Assembly (NCBI GenBank): GCA_963995505.1
Contig: OZ023190.1
Coordinates: forward strand, 7,841,344 to 7,905,343
Length of the DNA: 64,000 nucleotides
Reading direction: 5' to 3'
Source: Hypericum androsaemum
Taxonomy: Eukaryota; Streptophyta; Magnoliopsida; Malpighiales; Hypericaceae
Both the position numbers and the translations under genes were made by a program. Each line of letters starts with the position of its first letter. The stretch's first letter is position 1. The notes beneath the pieces were generated by a model that was not told the DNA's origin, searched no databases, and saw nothing but the letters and a program-made list of their open reading frames with translations. Below are positions 22,378 to 32,719 of the stretch, one piece after another.

Positions 22378-23937
22378 GGGCAAATTACCCTCACATCCCT
22401 GAGGTTTGGTCACCCTCCCTCTAGGGTCCCTGACTTTTGGAAAAAGATTGTCCCGTCCCTAAGTTTTGACGATAATAGACTCTCGGGTCCCTGGCTGACG
22501 TCATCGACTCTTTTTTTCATTTTTGGTCATGGAAATGACCAAAATACCCTTAAATAAAAAATAATTTTTTTAACCTTCTTCAACCTTTTACCTCCCGCTC
22601 CTGCTCCCCCCCTCCTTCTCCTCTCCCCCTCCTGCTCCCTCCCTCTCCCCCTCTCGCTCCCGCTCTCGCTCTCGCTCCCCCCTCCTCCCCCTCTCCCATT
22701 CACCATCGCGAATCTTTGTCTTCTCTAGGCCACCATCCAAATCGAACCCAATCGGGAACGCAACGCCAATCGAACCCCATCCACCATCGCAGGCAACAGT
22801 GGTTAATACCCGTAATTAATACCAAAACGGAAAGACTCGGTGGTTATGTACCCATTTCGGTCGTTTGGTGGCTCCATTGGGCGGATTCTAACGTGTATTT
22901 GGGTAATTAATTAAGGAGGAAAAATACCACACTCCACCGCCGTAGAACTCCAGAGCTCAACCAAGAGCTCCAGCTACCCAAGATCTTTCTAAACAAGATC
23001 TTTCTATTTGGTCAGAATCCAGCCGAACGTCGTCCTTCAACATCCTTCAACCAAGCGTCGATGTCGTCTCCTCCAGCTCTGCCAACCAGACCGTGACAGC
23101 CATAAACGCCGTCAAGGCCCTCCCCACGGCTGGCCCGCTCCCTCCTCCACGTCGGGCGACTCCCCTCCGCAGCTCCTGCCTTTCGATTGAAATCCCAATC
23201 GGAGGCCACCGTCGTCGATTGAAATCCCAACTGTCACTGTCACCGTCGTCGTCGAAGTTTTGTCAATTAATTCCAGCAAAAAACTCCCCCATTAATTAAT
23301 TACGAGCAAGAACACCTAGGGGATTCTAACCTTTATTTGGGTAATTGGTTGAGAGGAAGATAAATACCACACTCCACTGCTGTAGAACCTTGGGAACGCC
23401 GAAATAAAAAACCTGTATTTGGGTAATTGGTTTGGTGGCTACATCGGTCCTTTTGGACGAGGGACCAAATATGTATTTTTCTTCCTTAATCTTACAGAAC
23501 CTTGAGAACGCTGACGGTGAGGTTGAGCTTGTGGGTGACGAGTCGCTCCAGCTGGGGCCTCTGGAGGGGGGGAGCGGGAGGGGGAGAGGGGGAGCGGGAG
23601 CGGGAGGGGGAGAGGGGGAGCGGGAGCGGGAGCGGGAGAGGGGGAGGAGGGGGGGGAGCGGGAGCGGGAGCGGGAGGGAGCGGGAGGGGGAGAGGGGAAG
23701 GAGGGGGAGCGGGAGCGGGAGGTAAAAGGTTGAAGAAGGTAAAAAAAAAATTATTTTTTGTTTAAGGGTGTTTTGGTCATTTCCATGACCAAAAATGAAA
23801 AAAAGAGTCGATGACGTCAGCCAGGGACCCGAGAGTCTATTATCGTCAAAACTTAGGGACGGGACAATCTTTTTCCAAAAGTCAGGGACCCTAGGGGGAG
23901 GGTGACCAAACCTCAGGGATGTGAGGGTAATTTGCCC
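22378..23937. mobile_element. Non-autonomous MULE (1560 bp) inside copia A integrase
   Basis: Long inverted ends start GGGCAAATTACCCTCACATC and mirror each other for about 185 bp (22378-22565 and 23750-23937); weaker C-rich/G-rich mirror tracts continue inward (22590-22695 and 23565-23725). The perfect 9-bp duplication TTTTGATTT lies at 22369-22377 and 23938-23946. The interior has two similar blocks with GTATTTGGGTAATT and AAATACCACACTCCAC (about 22890-22950 and 23330-23385), that is, an internal duplication. No transposase and no capture I can identify; the Ser/Pro-rich stretch at 23030-23190 may be a host fragment but I do not recognise it. Confidence 0.9.
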
Positions 23938-23946
23938 TTTTGATTT

Positions 23947-24990
23947 TCACGCTGAGTTGATTTTCAACCTCATTCTTATATCTCTTAAAGGCATCAAGAG
24001 CTTCGTCTTTTCCCTTTAGGAGATACACGTAACAGTATCTCGTACAATCATCGATAAACGTGATGAAGTATTTCTTCCCGCCTTTAGTTTGCACGTGTTT
24101 CATATCGCAAGTGTCCGTATGAATTAACTCTAAAGGCGTAGTACTTCTTTCCACCGAATGGAAAGGTGCTTTGGTCATTTTAGCCTCCACACATAGTTCA
24201 CATTTATCAGATGGGTTGAACTTTAGATTCGGTAATAAATTTAAACTTACTAACTTTCTTAGTGAGTTTAGATTTACGTGTCCTAATCTACCATGCCATA
24301 AATTAGAACACTCGGCCAAGTAAGAAGAAGCATTAACTTTATTTTCACCGTTAAAGGTGCGATGTACAGTTATTGCATTCATCTTAAATAGCCCCCTTTC
24401 TAGATAACCCTTTCCTATGAATTGACCCGCTTTGGTCAGTACAAACTTATCAGCCTCAAATACAAGCTTAAGACCGGCTTTGCTTAACAGTGAGCCGGAA
24501 ACTAAGTTCTTACAGATGTCCGGGACATGCAGCACATCCTTGAGGGTCAGCTCCTTTCCTGAGGTCAGCTTCAGGACCACCTTACCTAGACCTACGATCT
24601 TGGACGTTGAGGAGTTTCCCATGAACAGCTTTCGGCCGGTGATCGGGATATAGTTCGAGAACATCTCCTTATCCGAGCAGATGTGGCAGGTAGCTCCAGT
24701 GTCCATGAACCACTCTCTTGGATTGTCCACCAGGTTGGCTTCAAACACCACAGCTGACAGATCCATCTGGGACAAGTCTTCAGCCAGGTTAGCCTTTCCT
24801 TGGTCGTCCTTCTTCGGCTGGCGACAGTCCTTAGCCATGTGGCCGGGTTTGCCACAGTTGTAGCAGTCACCCTTGATCTTCTTATTCTTTTTCTTCTTGG
24901 GCTCTTGCTTCTCCTGCTTATCCCCGGACTTCTTCCTCTTCTTGCCACTTTTTCCCTCAGCGAGGTGCACGGTGGTCTCAGAGTTGGCCT
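23947..24990 (-). pseudogene. Copia A nucleocapsid, protease and N-terminal integrase
   Basis: The minus frame has a CCHC knuckle ([14 protein letters not shown]), the protease active site [11 protein letters not shown], the GAG-pre-integrase HxxxH-CxxC zinc region ([11 protein letters not shown] to CELC) and the start of the integrase core with [10 protein letters not shown] and [16 protein letters not shown]. It is cut at ENQLSVKIK by the MULE at 22378-23937; residues read beyond that point in the same frame come from the MULE TIR. Confidence 0.9.
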
Positions 24991-24994
24991 TGCC

Positions 24995-25613
24995 TTACTT
25001 GACTTCGGACTTTCGGTTGTCTTCCTCGATCCTAAGTCTCACGATCAGGTCTTCTAGGCTCATGTCCTTCCTCTTGTGCATGAGGTAGCTCTTGAAATCC
25101 TTCCAGAGCGGGGGGAGCTTCTCGATCATCGCAGCTACTTGGAAGGACTCGCTGAGTTGCATCCCTTCGGCTTGGATCTCATGGAGGATCAGCTGCAACT
25201 CCTGCACTTGGTCGATGACCTTCTTAGAGTCCACCATCTTGAAGTCGAGGAATCGTCCGACGATGAATTTCTTCGTCCCAGCATCCTCCATTTTGTACTT
25301 TTTCTCGAGTGAACTCCACAGCTCCTTAGCAGTCTTGGCTTCCGTATAGACATTGTAGAGCATGTCGTCTAGTCCATTTAGGACGTAGTTCCGGCATAGG
25401 AAGTCGCTATGACTCCATGCATCGAGGGCGTTGATCTGCCTCATTTTCCGCCACCTTCGGAGCCTCTTCCTTCAAGAATCGGACCAGGTTGAGCGTCGTC
25501 AGGTAGAACAACATCTTCTGTTGCCACCTCTTGAACTCGGTACCGTTGAACTTGGCCGGCCTTTCGGCGTGGACAGTTCCCGGGACTGCTGGTGCTGAGC
25601 TTGTCGATGCCAT
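24995..25613 (-). pseudogene. Copia A gag (broken)
   Basis: The frame opens MASTSSAPAVPGTVHAERPA, 28 bp after the 5' LTR, continues with [20 protein letters not shown] and is typical of copia Gag (UBN2-type). A short deletion after ENEADQ (about 25440) shifts the frame; copia B has extra bases at that point. The second frame carries [33 protein letters not shown] and [15 protein letters not shown], then ends at one in-frame TAA near 24995 before the nucleocapsid segment. Gag would package the RNA into virus-like particles; this copy cannot make a full product. Confidence 0.85.
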
Positions 25614-25641
25614 CTTCAAGTACACAATCTCGTCTTACGAA

Positions 25642-26550
25642 TGTTGTTTCGGAGGGTTGGTGTACTTGATTAGGATCTACTTCAGTCGAGGCAAGTGTTG
25701 GACACTTTCTCCGTAAGACGCGATTGCTCCGTATATTTCAGTGCGGTACGGGCTACGGCAATCGTCCCCAAGATACAACGACTGTTAGGGCATATCCAAG
25801 AACGTTGCACACGTATCTCAAAACTTTCGGGCGAACCCTTTTCTAAGTGAAGAACGGGGGAAGAGGAGAAGACAACAATGCTCAGAATATGCACTTGCTG
25901 CTGGGATGAAGAAAATGGCAAGGGGGGCACGCCTATTTATAGGCTGGAGGAGGCAGGGAAGCAGCAACCCCGAAAGGACGCGTCCGCTCTGCCAGCAGGC
26001 TGTCTGGCTGCGCTCGTGGCCCTTCGGTGGCTTCTGGATCCTTCCAGGTGCGCCAGGCTGCGCTCGTGGCCCTTCGATGGCTTCTGGATCCTTCCAGGCG
26101 CGCCAGGCTATGCTCGCGCCCTTTCGTGAGGGATCTCACGACCCTTCGACCTTCTGGAAGTCTCCTGCACATTCCAGCCCTTCGTGCCTCTTCGGTGGCC
26201 ATCCTGGTAGGCGCTCACAGCTCCTCGTCGCTTCGGTAACTGCGTACGTGCCAAGTGCGCCACAAAGCGCCCATTGCGACCTGCGTCCAATACGCCATGC
26301 GCACACGCACGTGCGCGTGCGCGTGCGCGAGCGCGAGCGCGTGCTCACCGTCCTCGCAGGCAGCTAGCGGTGGGTCAGCCTTTTGGGTAGCCAATCAAAT
26401 TTAGAGGTGAGGAGTGGAATTCCTTATAAACAAGGAAATTCTCCTTGCTCTAATCAATGTGGTATTGCCCCTTTCATTTCCCTTTTGGGCCTCTACTTTG
26501 GGCCTTACCACTTTGGGCTTTGCATTGAATTTTTCATTCAAAACCTAACA
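25642..26550 (-). repeat. 5' LTR of copia A (909 bp)
   Basis: Starts TGTTGTTTCGGAGG at 25642 on the plus strand and ends CCTAACA at 26550. TATA box (minus) near 25932-25944. Two 50-bp units start at 26006 and 26056. In place of the hexamer array there is a short alternating GCGCGTGCGC tract near 26308-26345. Confidence 0.95.
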
Positions 26551-26555
26551 CATAA

Positions 26556-26800
26556 TTGGCGGGAGAGAAATCGAGTAGAAGATGCCCTCTCCAAATATGC
26601 CCTATCGATTGATTTCGACCATGTAGTATCTGATGTTACTTTTCTATCATGTTTAGATATTTATATGAATGATTTGAAGAGAGTTTGTTTGCTCGATGTA
26701 TCCGGCCCTACTTTGACTCTAATTTGATGAATAAATTTTAGAGGGCACTAAGCCCATCGTTTAAATTGAAAAAATAGAGACTCTCTCTAAAAAATGAAGT
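26556..26800 (+). pseudogene. 3' end of the same LINE, right of copia element A
   Basis: Directly after the CATAA duplication the plus strand reads NWRERNRVEDALSKYALSID, the terminal RNase H motif (H..RE.N..AD.LA) with VED for VAD, then about 100 bp of tail. With the segment ending at 18470 this restores the domain order of an L1-type RNase H, so copia A inserted into this LINE. Confidence 0.75.
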
Positions 26801-27504
26801 AATATATGTGAATGCGGTTTATTGGTATCTTCTTATTTTGGTATCATTTCCCCACCACTTTCTCTATGTTTAATTGTACCATGTACTCTGTGTGCTTTAG
26901 CCTACCATGTGCTCGGTAAATTATAAGTCAGATAAATTGTGAATAGAGGTTATAACATTTTCAAAAAGTACAATTACTTATTAATACGAAGCTACTATTC
27001 TTCTCTTCTATATTATTAATACCCATAATTTTTAGTATTTAATTATAAAAAATAATTAATTAGTTCGGATAAATTTTACGAAAAATTATAGACGACGAGT
27101 ATTTTCGGAAGAAAAAAAATGCTAGAGGGAGCGGGTAAGCTCGTTCCAACTCACAAGAATAGTGTCGACCAAGAAAAATGAAAATAGTTTAGTGACGTAG
27201 CTCGGAATCATCGAACGGAAAAGGCCAAACGGCAAATCCTCTTCCCTCTTGCTGTCTTAAAAACGGCATATTTTCCTCTCCCACTTCTCAAGATACCCCT
27301 CCCCTTTGTCTTTGACACCAACTGTCCGGACTTGGTTTCCCGTAACCACTTCGATTATGCTTTAAAAGGACCTCCCTCTGAACTGGGTCACCTTTAGAAA
27401 TTGACACCGAGGTGAGTGGGGGTTGGAAAGGACTCAGCTATTTGTCATTTCCTCTTTTGGGCAGCAAAGGGGAGAGCTTTTTTTGCTGCTCTTCTTGGGA
27501 ATTC
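26801..27504. other. ZDS upstream region
   Basis: AT-rich to about 27100, then a more GC-balanced stretch up to the ZDS start. A weak TATA-like TTTAAAAG lies at 27361-27368. An ATG at 27412 is in frame with the ZDS start at 27505 and would add 31 residues; it lies in a strong donor-like context (GAGGTGAGT), so it may be part of a 5' leader. No other gene is visible. Confidence 0.4.
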
Positions 27505-30500
27505 ATGGCTTCTTCAGTTCTGTTAACCAGTAACAAGGGACATGGGTTCTTGCCTTGTGGTACGAGCCGGTCGGTGGTCAAGGTTGTGAGGCCTCAGAGG
27601 CTGTGCCTTGTCCGGGCTTCTTTGGATTCCTTGGAAGCTAATGTTTCTGACATGAGGGTTAATGGTAATTCTCCTCTCTTTTGCTTGTGACTGCGTTTGA
27701 ATGTGAAGGGTTCTAATTGTTTGTTGGAAGAGGCATAAAGATTGGGTTTTTTTTATGTCACTTGATGAAGAAATTGAACTTTGTTGCTGGTTGGTGTCGT
27801 GAATTGTCTTACTTTGCAGCTCCAAAAGGATTGTTTCCGCCAGAGCCTGAGCATTACAAGGGACCGAAGCTGAAGGTGGCCATCATTGGGGCTGGACTCG
27901 CTGGCATGTCGACTGCTGTCGAATTATTGGATCAAGGCCATGAGGTATTTATTAAGTTTCTGCCAAGCCTTATTCGTTCAATCAAGCTTCTTAGCATTTT
28001 CTTTCTTTTAGGAGTGATGTTTATAATTTATACCCTGATGTCTGATACATTTACCTATCGGTCTTGTCCTTCCATTTAATCATGTAAAGGAAAATGATCA
28101 GAATTACTATGGGTTTTCAGGTGGATATATACGAGTCAAGGTCATTCGTTGGTGGAAAAGTAGGTTCTTTTGTTGACAGAGGTGGAAACCACATTGAAAT
28201 GGGACTTCATGTCTTCTTTGGGTGCTACAATAATCTTTTCCGTCTGATGAAGAAGGTGAGACGAGTTTGTTAGCTGATGTCATTTCGCTGTTGAATAAGA
28301 CATCTCAAGGTGTATGTGATATCCACATAATAGATGATATCTACGACTTTCTTCTGGATTCTTTATCCCCAAGCATTTAACATTACCTGAGATCTTACCT
28401 CTCTTAAAGTGGATTTCCAGTTAGCCAGAAATTTGTACTTAAAATCTCTACTGGAAATAGGTGGGTGCGGATAAGAATCTGCTGGTGAAGGAGCACACTC
28501 ACACATTTGTGAACAAAGGGGGTGAAATTGGTGGTACGTTATAACACATGTATCATATTTATTTAAATACCCCCTTGGTCTCAATTCATGTTATACAACA
28601 TACATTTGTTCCCCTTGATGACTGTGCAGAGCTTGATTTTCGATTTCTTGTTGGAGCACCATTACATGGGATTCGGGCATTTTTGACTACAAATCAGCTC
28701 CAGGTATCTTACCACTGCAAATCGCCTCCACTACCCAGCTTGCACTTACTTCGATTTCCTCCTTGATGTCATTTTTCATTGAAGCGCAGACATACGATAA
28801 AGCCAGAAATGCTTTGGCACTTGCTCTGAGTCCAGTTGTAAGGGCTCTGGTTGACCCTGATGGAGCAATGGTAGACATACGGAACCTAGATAGTGTGAGT
28901 TTTTTTTTCATGGTTGTAATATTAGTTTCTGGGTCGTAGAATTTGGCCTCACCTATCTTTTCTGTCTGCAGATCAGCTTCTCTGACTGGTTTTTGTCCAA
29001 AGGAGGTACTCGCACAAGCATCCAGCGAATGTGGGATCCGGTTGCTTATGCTCTTGGTTTTATTGACTGCGATAACATCAGCGCCCGCTGTATGCTGACG
29101 ATATTCTCACTATTTGCGACCAAGACGGAGGCTTCCCTCCTTCGCATGCTCAAAGGTTCTCCGGATGTTTACTTGAGTGGTCCCATTAGACAGTATATAG
29201 AAGAAAAAGGGGGCAGGTAACATGAGTGAGATACAAGTTTGTAGCTTATTAGTTGCATGTAGAATTCCTCTTTATCATTACACTGTTTGATTTATATCTC
29301 CGTCCTTTGGTCTCTTCTTTATTTCTCGTCAGGTTTCATTTAAGATGGGGATGCAGACAAGTGTTGTATGATAGGTCACCCTGCGGAGAAACATTTGTCA
29401 CGGGTCTAGCCATGTCCAAAGTAAGTCACTTCTCTGTTGCTTATTAGGGGATCAGAGATTCTATGACATTACTTTGAAGCAGCATTGGAAGGTGCAGTCG
29501 CACTAATTTTCTTTCATTGATGTCTTGAAGATGATAGGTTACTCGCATAAAGTATGGGTGCTTGTATATGAAGCTGTTTGCAGTAGTTTGTTGCATGTAT
29601 AGGTCGTAAAGGTTTTAATAAATTAGACTGGCAAAGCCCTCTAGTTCGAGTGGAATTGAGTTTTCTGCATGATATCTTTGGCAGTTGGGACCATCCCAAT
29701 GGGAAACTGCGCTTCATTTTGGCGGGAAAACTATAGAGATGGAAAAATTAATATACCAACACTTGGAATCTTGACGGTTTTTCTCATGAAACAAAGGATT
29801 GCCAAGTTGCACCATTTTCTTGAAGTAGAAGTCTTGTCTCCATGTGTGGAAGAGTGGAGACTGGTGACTGCTTGCAACTTGACATGAAAACCCTTGAAAA
29901 ATATATGGAATGGCTATTTGTTGACGACATGAAGTGCGAACTTCTTAATTTATGAAACCTAGAGAAGGAAGTATAGTTTTTTTTCTCTATTCTTGGTTAG
30001 GTGTGCATTGTAGTTTTTTCGATATTTGAGCAGTACAATTTGTCTTGTAATCCTTCTGCCAACTTTAGTTAGGGACATAACTTTGGCTGCTGCTGATGCA
30101 ATTTTCACCAATTTAGTTTGTGTTCTGGACGTTTACTTAACTGTTTGTGATTTTAAAAAAATTCTGTTTGGATTGCAGGCTACAAATAAGCAAGTTGTGA
30201 AAGCTGATGCTTATGTTGCCGGTTCGTCATATGTTTGATTGATTCCGTCAATTTTCTTTTCCCCTTCATAAATTAGATAGATGAAGTTTTCATACTATCT
30301 CCACTTTCTTACAGCTTGTGATGTCCCTGGAATTAAAAGACTACTCCCAGCCCAGTGGAGGGATTCAAAATTCTTCGATAACATTTATGAACTAGTCGGA
30401 GTTCCTGTTGTAACGGTGCAACTGAGATATAATGGCTGGGTAACGGAGTTGCAAGACTTGGAGCGGTCAAGGTGAGCCTCGCACTTTTTTTCCCTTGGGA

Positions 30501-32219
30501 CAATTAGTTGTTTCAGTTGTAATTATTTTACGAGCATCAAATTCTTCTGATTGCAGGAAATTGAAGCAAGCTATTGGTTTGGATAACCTTCTGTACACTC
30601 CAGATGCCGATTTTTCTTGTTTCGCAGATCTAGCGCTAACTTCACCAGAAGACTATTACATTGAAGGACAGGGATCTCTACTGCAGTAAGGAATTATGCA
30701 GCTACTAACTTTAATTATTACATTTAGTTTCATCTTCCCTGAACTGGCTAGCGTTCAAAGTTATTAAATAGTTCGAAAGTTAGTAGTTGCACTAATAGTT
30801 CCCGTTTGTGACTTCTAGCATATGGCGGTAATCACAGTTAAACTTGAGTATTTTTTCAGGAGCTTATAACTCATGTTTCATTGAATAAGTGGTCCGGCAA
30901 TTATAAACTTTTCAGCATGCCTTTTCGAATAGATGATGCTTGTAGCAGTTATGTTCTGCGCTGTTCCCTTGTATTCTTCGTGAGATAATAAAGCTTACAT
31001 CTTTCAGGTGTGTCCTTACGCCGGGAGATCCTTACATGCCTCTGCCAAATGATGAAATCATCAGGAGAGTCACAAAACAGGTTTGAACCTTCGTGTTGAG
31101 ATTACCATGTCTTTAGTATGGACTTATTTATGTGTCAAAAATCCACCAACCCATCGCCTTAAAGTTTTGGATTGGATATGATAAGATTACCACATTCCTA
31201 GTTGCAAGAGTGATGAGCTTGTTTGTAAGTGCGAAAAATCCACCTCTCCATTGCCTTAAGTTTTTTGGGTTAGATATGAAGATTCTAACATGGTATCAAA
31301 GCATGTTGATCTCGTGGCCCGTTTTTGTTCTCACACGACCCCCTTTTCATCGCACATCGGCGAAGTCAAAACACTTAGGTCTGATGGGATTTGTTTGAGG
31401 GGGCGGTCGAGATTACCTCATTGCTAGTTGCAAGAGCGGGGAGCTTGTATAGGCGTGGAAAATCCACTTGCCCATTCCTTAAGGATTTGGGTTGAATATG
31501 GGGATTCTAATCGTTGAGATTTTCACATCGCTAGTTGCGAGTGTGATGAGTCTGTTTTGGATTGGATAAAGGTTGAAAACGTGCTCCGTTGTCACTTCCA
31601 CAAAATTATTAACTGTTTTGGCTAAGTTCTGGAGTTGCAAACACAAATGCACCATGAAAATTAACTATTTCCCAAATATGTTATTACGTTGTCCAGAAAA
31701 TACTCGATGTTGACAACTGGTGACATAAAGGTCTAATACAAGCTATTTTTTGGATCAGGTTTTGGAGCTATTCCCATCATCACAAGGATTGGAAGTTACC
31801 TGGTCGTCTGTTGTCAAAATTGGACAGTCCCTATACCGGGAAGGACCCGGTAAAGATCCCTTTAGACCTGATCAGAGGACACCCATCAAGAATTTCTTCC
31901 TTTCTGGCTCGTACACAAAGCAGGTAACAATTCTACTCCTGCAATAACCTGATGAGAACTGTCATAAGATGATGAGCCTGACTGGATCAATTATGATACC
32001 ATCACGTTGTATACGTATGTAGTGAATTAAATTGCTACCGTCTTGCAACAGGACTACATCGACAGCATGGAAGGAGCAACTTTATCCGGAAGACAAACCG
32101 CAGCGTACATCTGCGACGCTGGGGAAGAGTTGACAGCACTGAGGAAGAAGCTTGCCGACGTACAGTCTCAAGAGAATGCACAACCTCGAATGACCACCGA
32201 TGAGTTGAGTCTTGTATGA
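27505..32219 (+). CDS. ZDS: Zeta-carotene desaturase, chloroplast precursor (14 exons, 579 residues)
   Basis: ZDS converts zeta-carotene to lycopene via neurosporene in the plastid carotenoid pathway. The spliced product starts [14 protein letters not shown] with a Ser/Arg-rich transit peptide, then [13 protein letters not shown] and the FAD-binding Rossmann motif GAGLAG (residues 77-82) with [15 protein letters not shown] to Glu100. Later come [57 protein letters not shown] and the C-terminal [20 protein letters not shown]. Exons by GT-AG sites: 27505-27664, 27820-27944, 28121-28255, 28461-28533, 28630-28703, 28790-28894, 28972-29216, 29333-29420, 30179-30221, 30315-30471, 30557-30685, 31008-31080, 31759-31923, 32052-32219. 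All phases agree, total 1740 bp with TGA at 32217. The length is normal for plant ZDS and no lesion is seen. Introns 8 (758 bp) and 12 (678 bp) are the longest. Confidence 0.95.
31094..31572 (+). mobile_element. TRIM-like mini-LTR element in ZDS intron 12
   Basis: A first LTR-like block (31094-31290) starts TGTTGAGATTACCAT and ends GATTCTAACA. It is followed at once by TGGTATCAAAGC (31291-31302), a tRNA-iMet-type primer-binding site. A purine-rich TTTGAGGGGGCGG (31394-31406) precedes a second block (about 31407-31512) similar to the first, and a third partial block follows to about 31572. The first block itself contains two tandem ~100-bp subunits (TAAGTT near GGGTTAGATATG). No coding capacity. 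These are the parts expected of terminal-repeat retrotransposons in miniature. Confidence 0.7.
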
Positions 32220-32404
32220 TACACAACCACCCTACAGAAGCCAACATCTGAACATACCATCGCCTGTGATGGTTGTTTGTGATATGTATTCTTGTGTAAC
32301 TTCAAAAGGCAGAATACTCATCATATAAAAGGTATAGACTTGTTTCTTTGAAAGCTTGAGCTTATTTATAGTCACGAAATAATTGAGAAAGGTATTATTT
32401 TTGC

Positions 32405-32710
32405 GGGTCCAGATTGGGCCTTTTTCCGGACCATTTGGACTAAAGGATAAGGGGTCATTTTTCAAAATAAGTTAAAAAAAATAGAGGCAAAAATTAAAAA
32501 AGCGTGCGGCAGGAGATTTAAGCAGATCACCGACATGCTATTATTGGTAATAGGACATGCCATTGTCGTAACCGCATATCATTATTAGTAATCGGGCATG
32601 TCATTGTCGTAATCGAAGCATGTCATTGTCAGAACCAGGGCGTGTCATTATTGGTCCCTTCAGTCCAAACGGTCGAGAGTAATCCTTTACTTTGGACCCA
32701 ATCCACACCC
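32405..32710. mobile_element. MULE-type MITE (306 bp) downstream of ZDS, GGCATGTC repeats inside
   Basis: Ends GGGTCCAGATTGGGCC and GGACCCAATCCACACCC are imperfect inverted repeats, with inner CCATTTGGACTAAAGGAT pairing with ATCCTTTACT near the right end. A perfect 9-bp duplication TATTTTTGC lies at 32396-32404 and 32711-32719. The centre holds about five copies of a unit near GGCATGTCATTGTCGTAA. The insertion is 186 bp after the ZDS stop and may touch its 3' UTR or polyadenylation region. Confidence 0.75.
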
Positions 32711-32719
32711 TATTTTTGC

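Larger units (their letters stand above)
18476..26550 (-). mobile_element. Ty1/copia retrotransposon A (8075 bp with a nested MULE; about 6.5 kb without)
   Basis: Two LTRs, TG...CA ends in minus orientation, bound the element: 18476-19617 (3' LTR) and 25642-26550 (5' LTR). A perfect 5-bp duplication CATAA lies at 18471-18475 and 26551-26555. The polypurine tract GTGGGGGATT (minus strand, 19618-19627) adjoins the 3' LTR. Gag, protease, integrase, reverse transcriptase and RNase H occur in copia order on the minus strand, each broken by stops or a frameshift. No TGGTATCAGAGCC primer site follows the 5' LTR: gag starts only 28 bp after it. Copia B (55134-61942) is a relative. Confidence 0.95.

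Noticed and set aside
23432..23765. Glu-Arg/Gly-rich overlapping ORFs
   Set aside because: Low-complexity GGGAGC repeats in a MULE sub-terminal region.
27412..27504. Upstream in-frame extension of ZDS from ATG 27412
   Set aside because: The family N-terminus fits MASS at 27505, and the upstream ATG overlaps a splice-donor-like GAGGTGAGT; kept only as an alternative.
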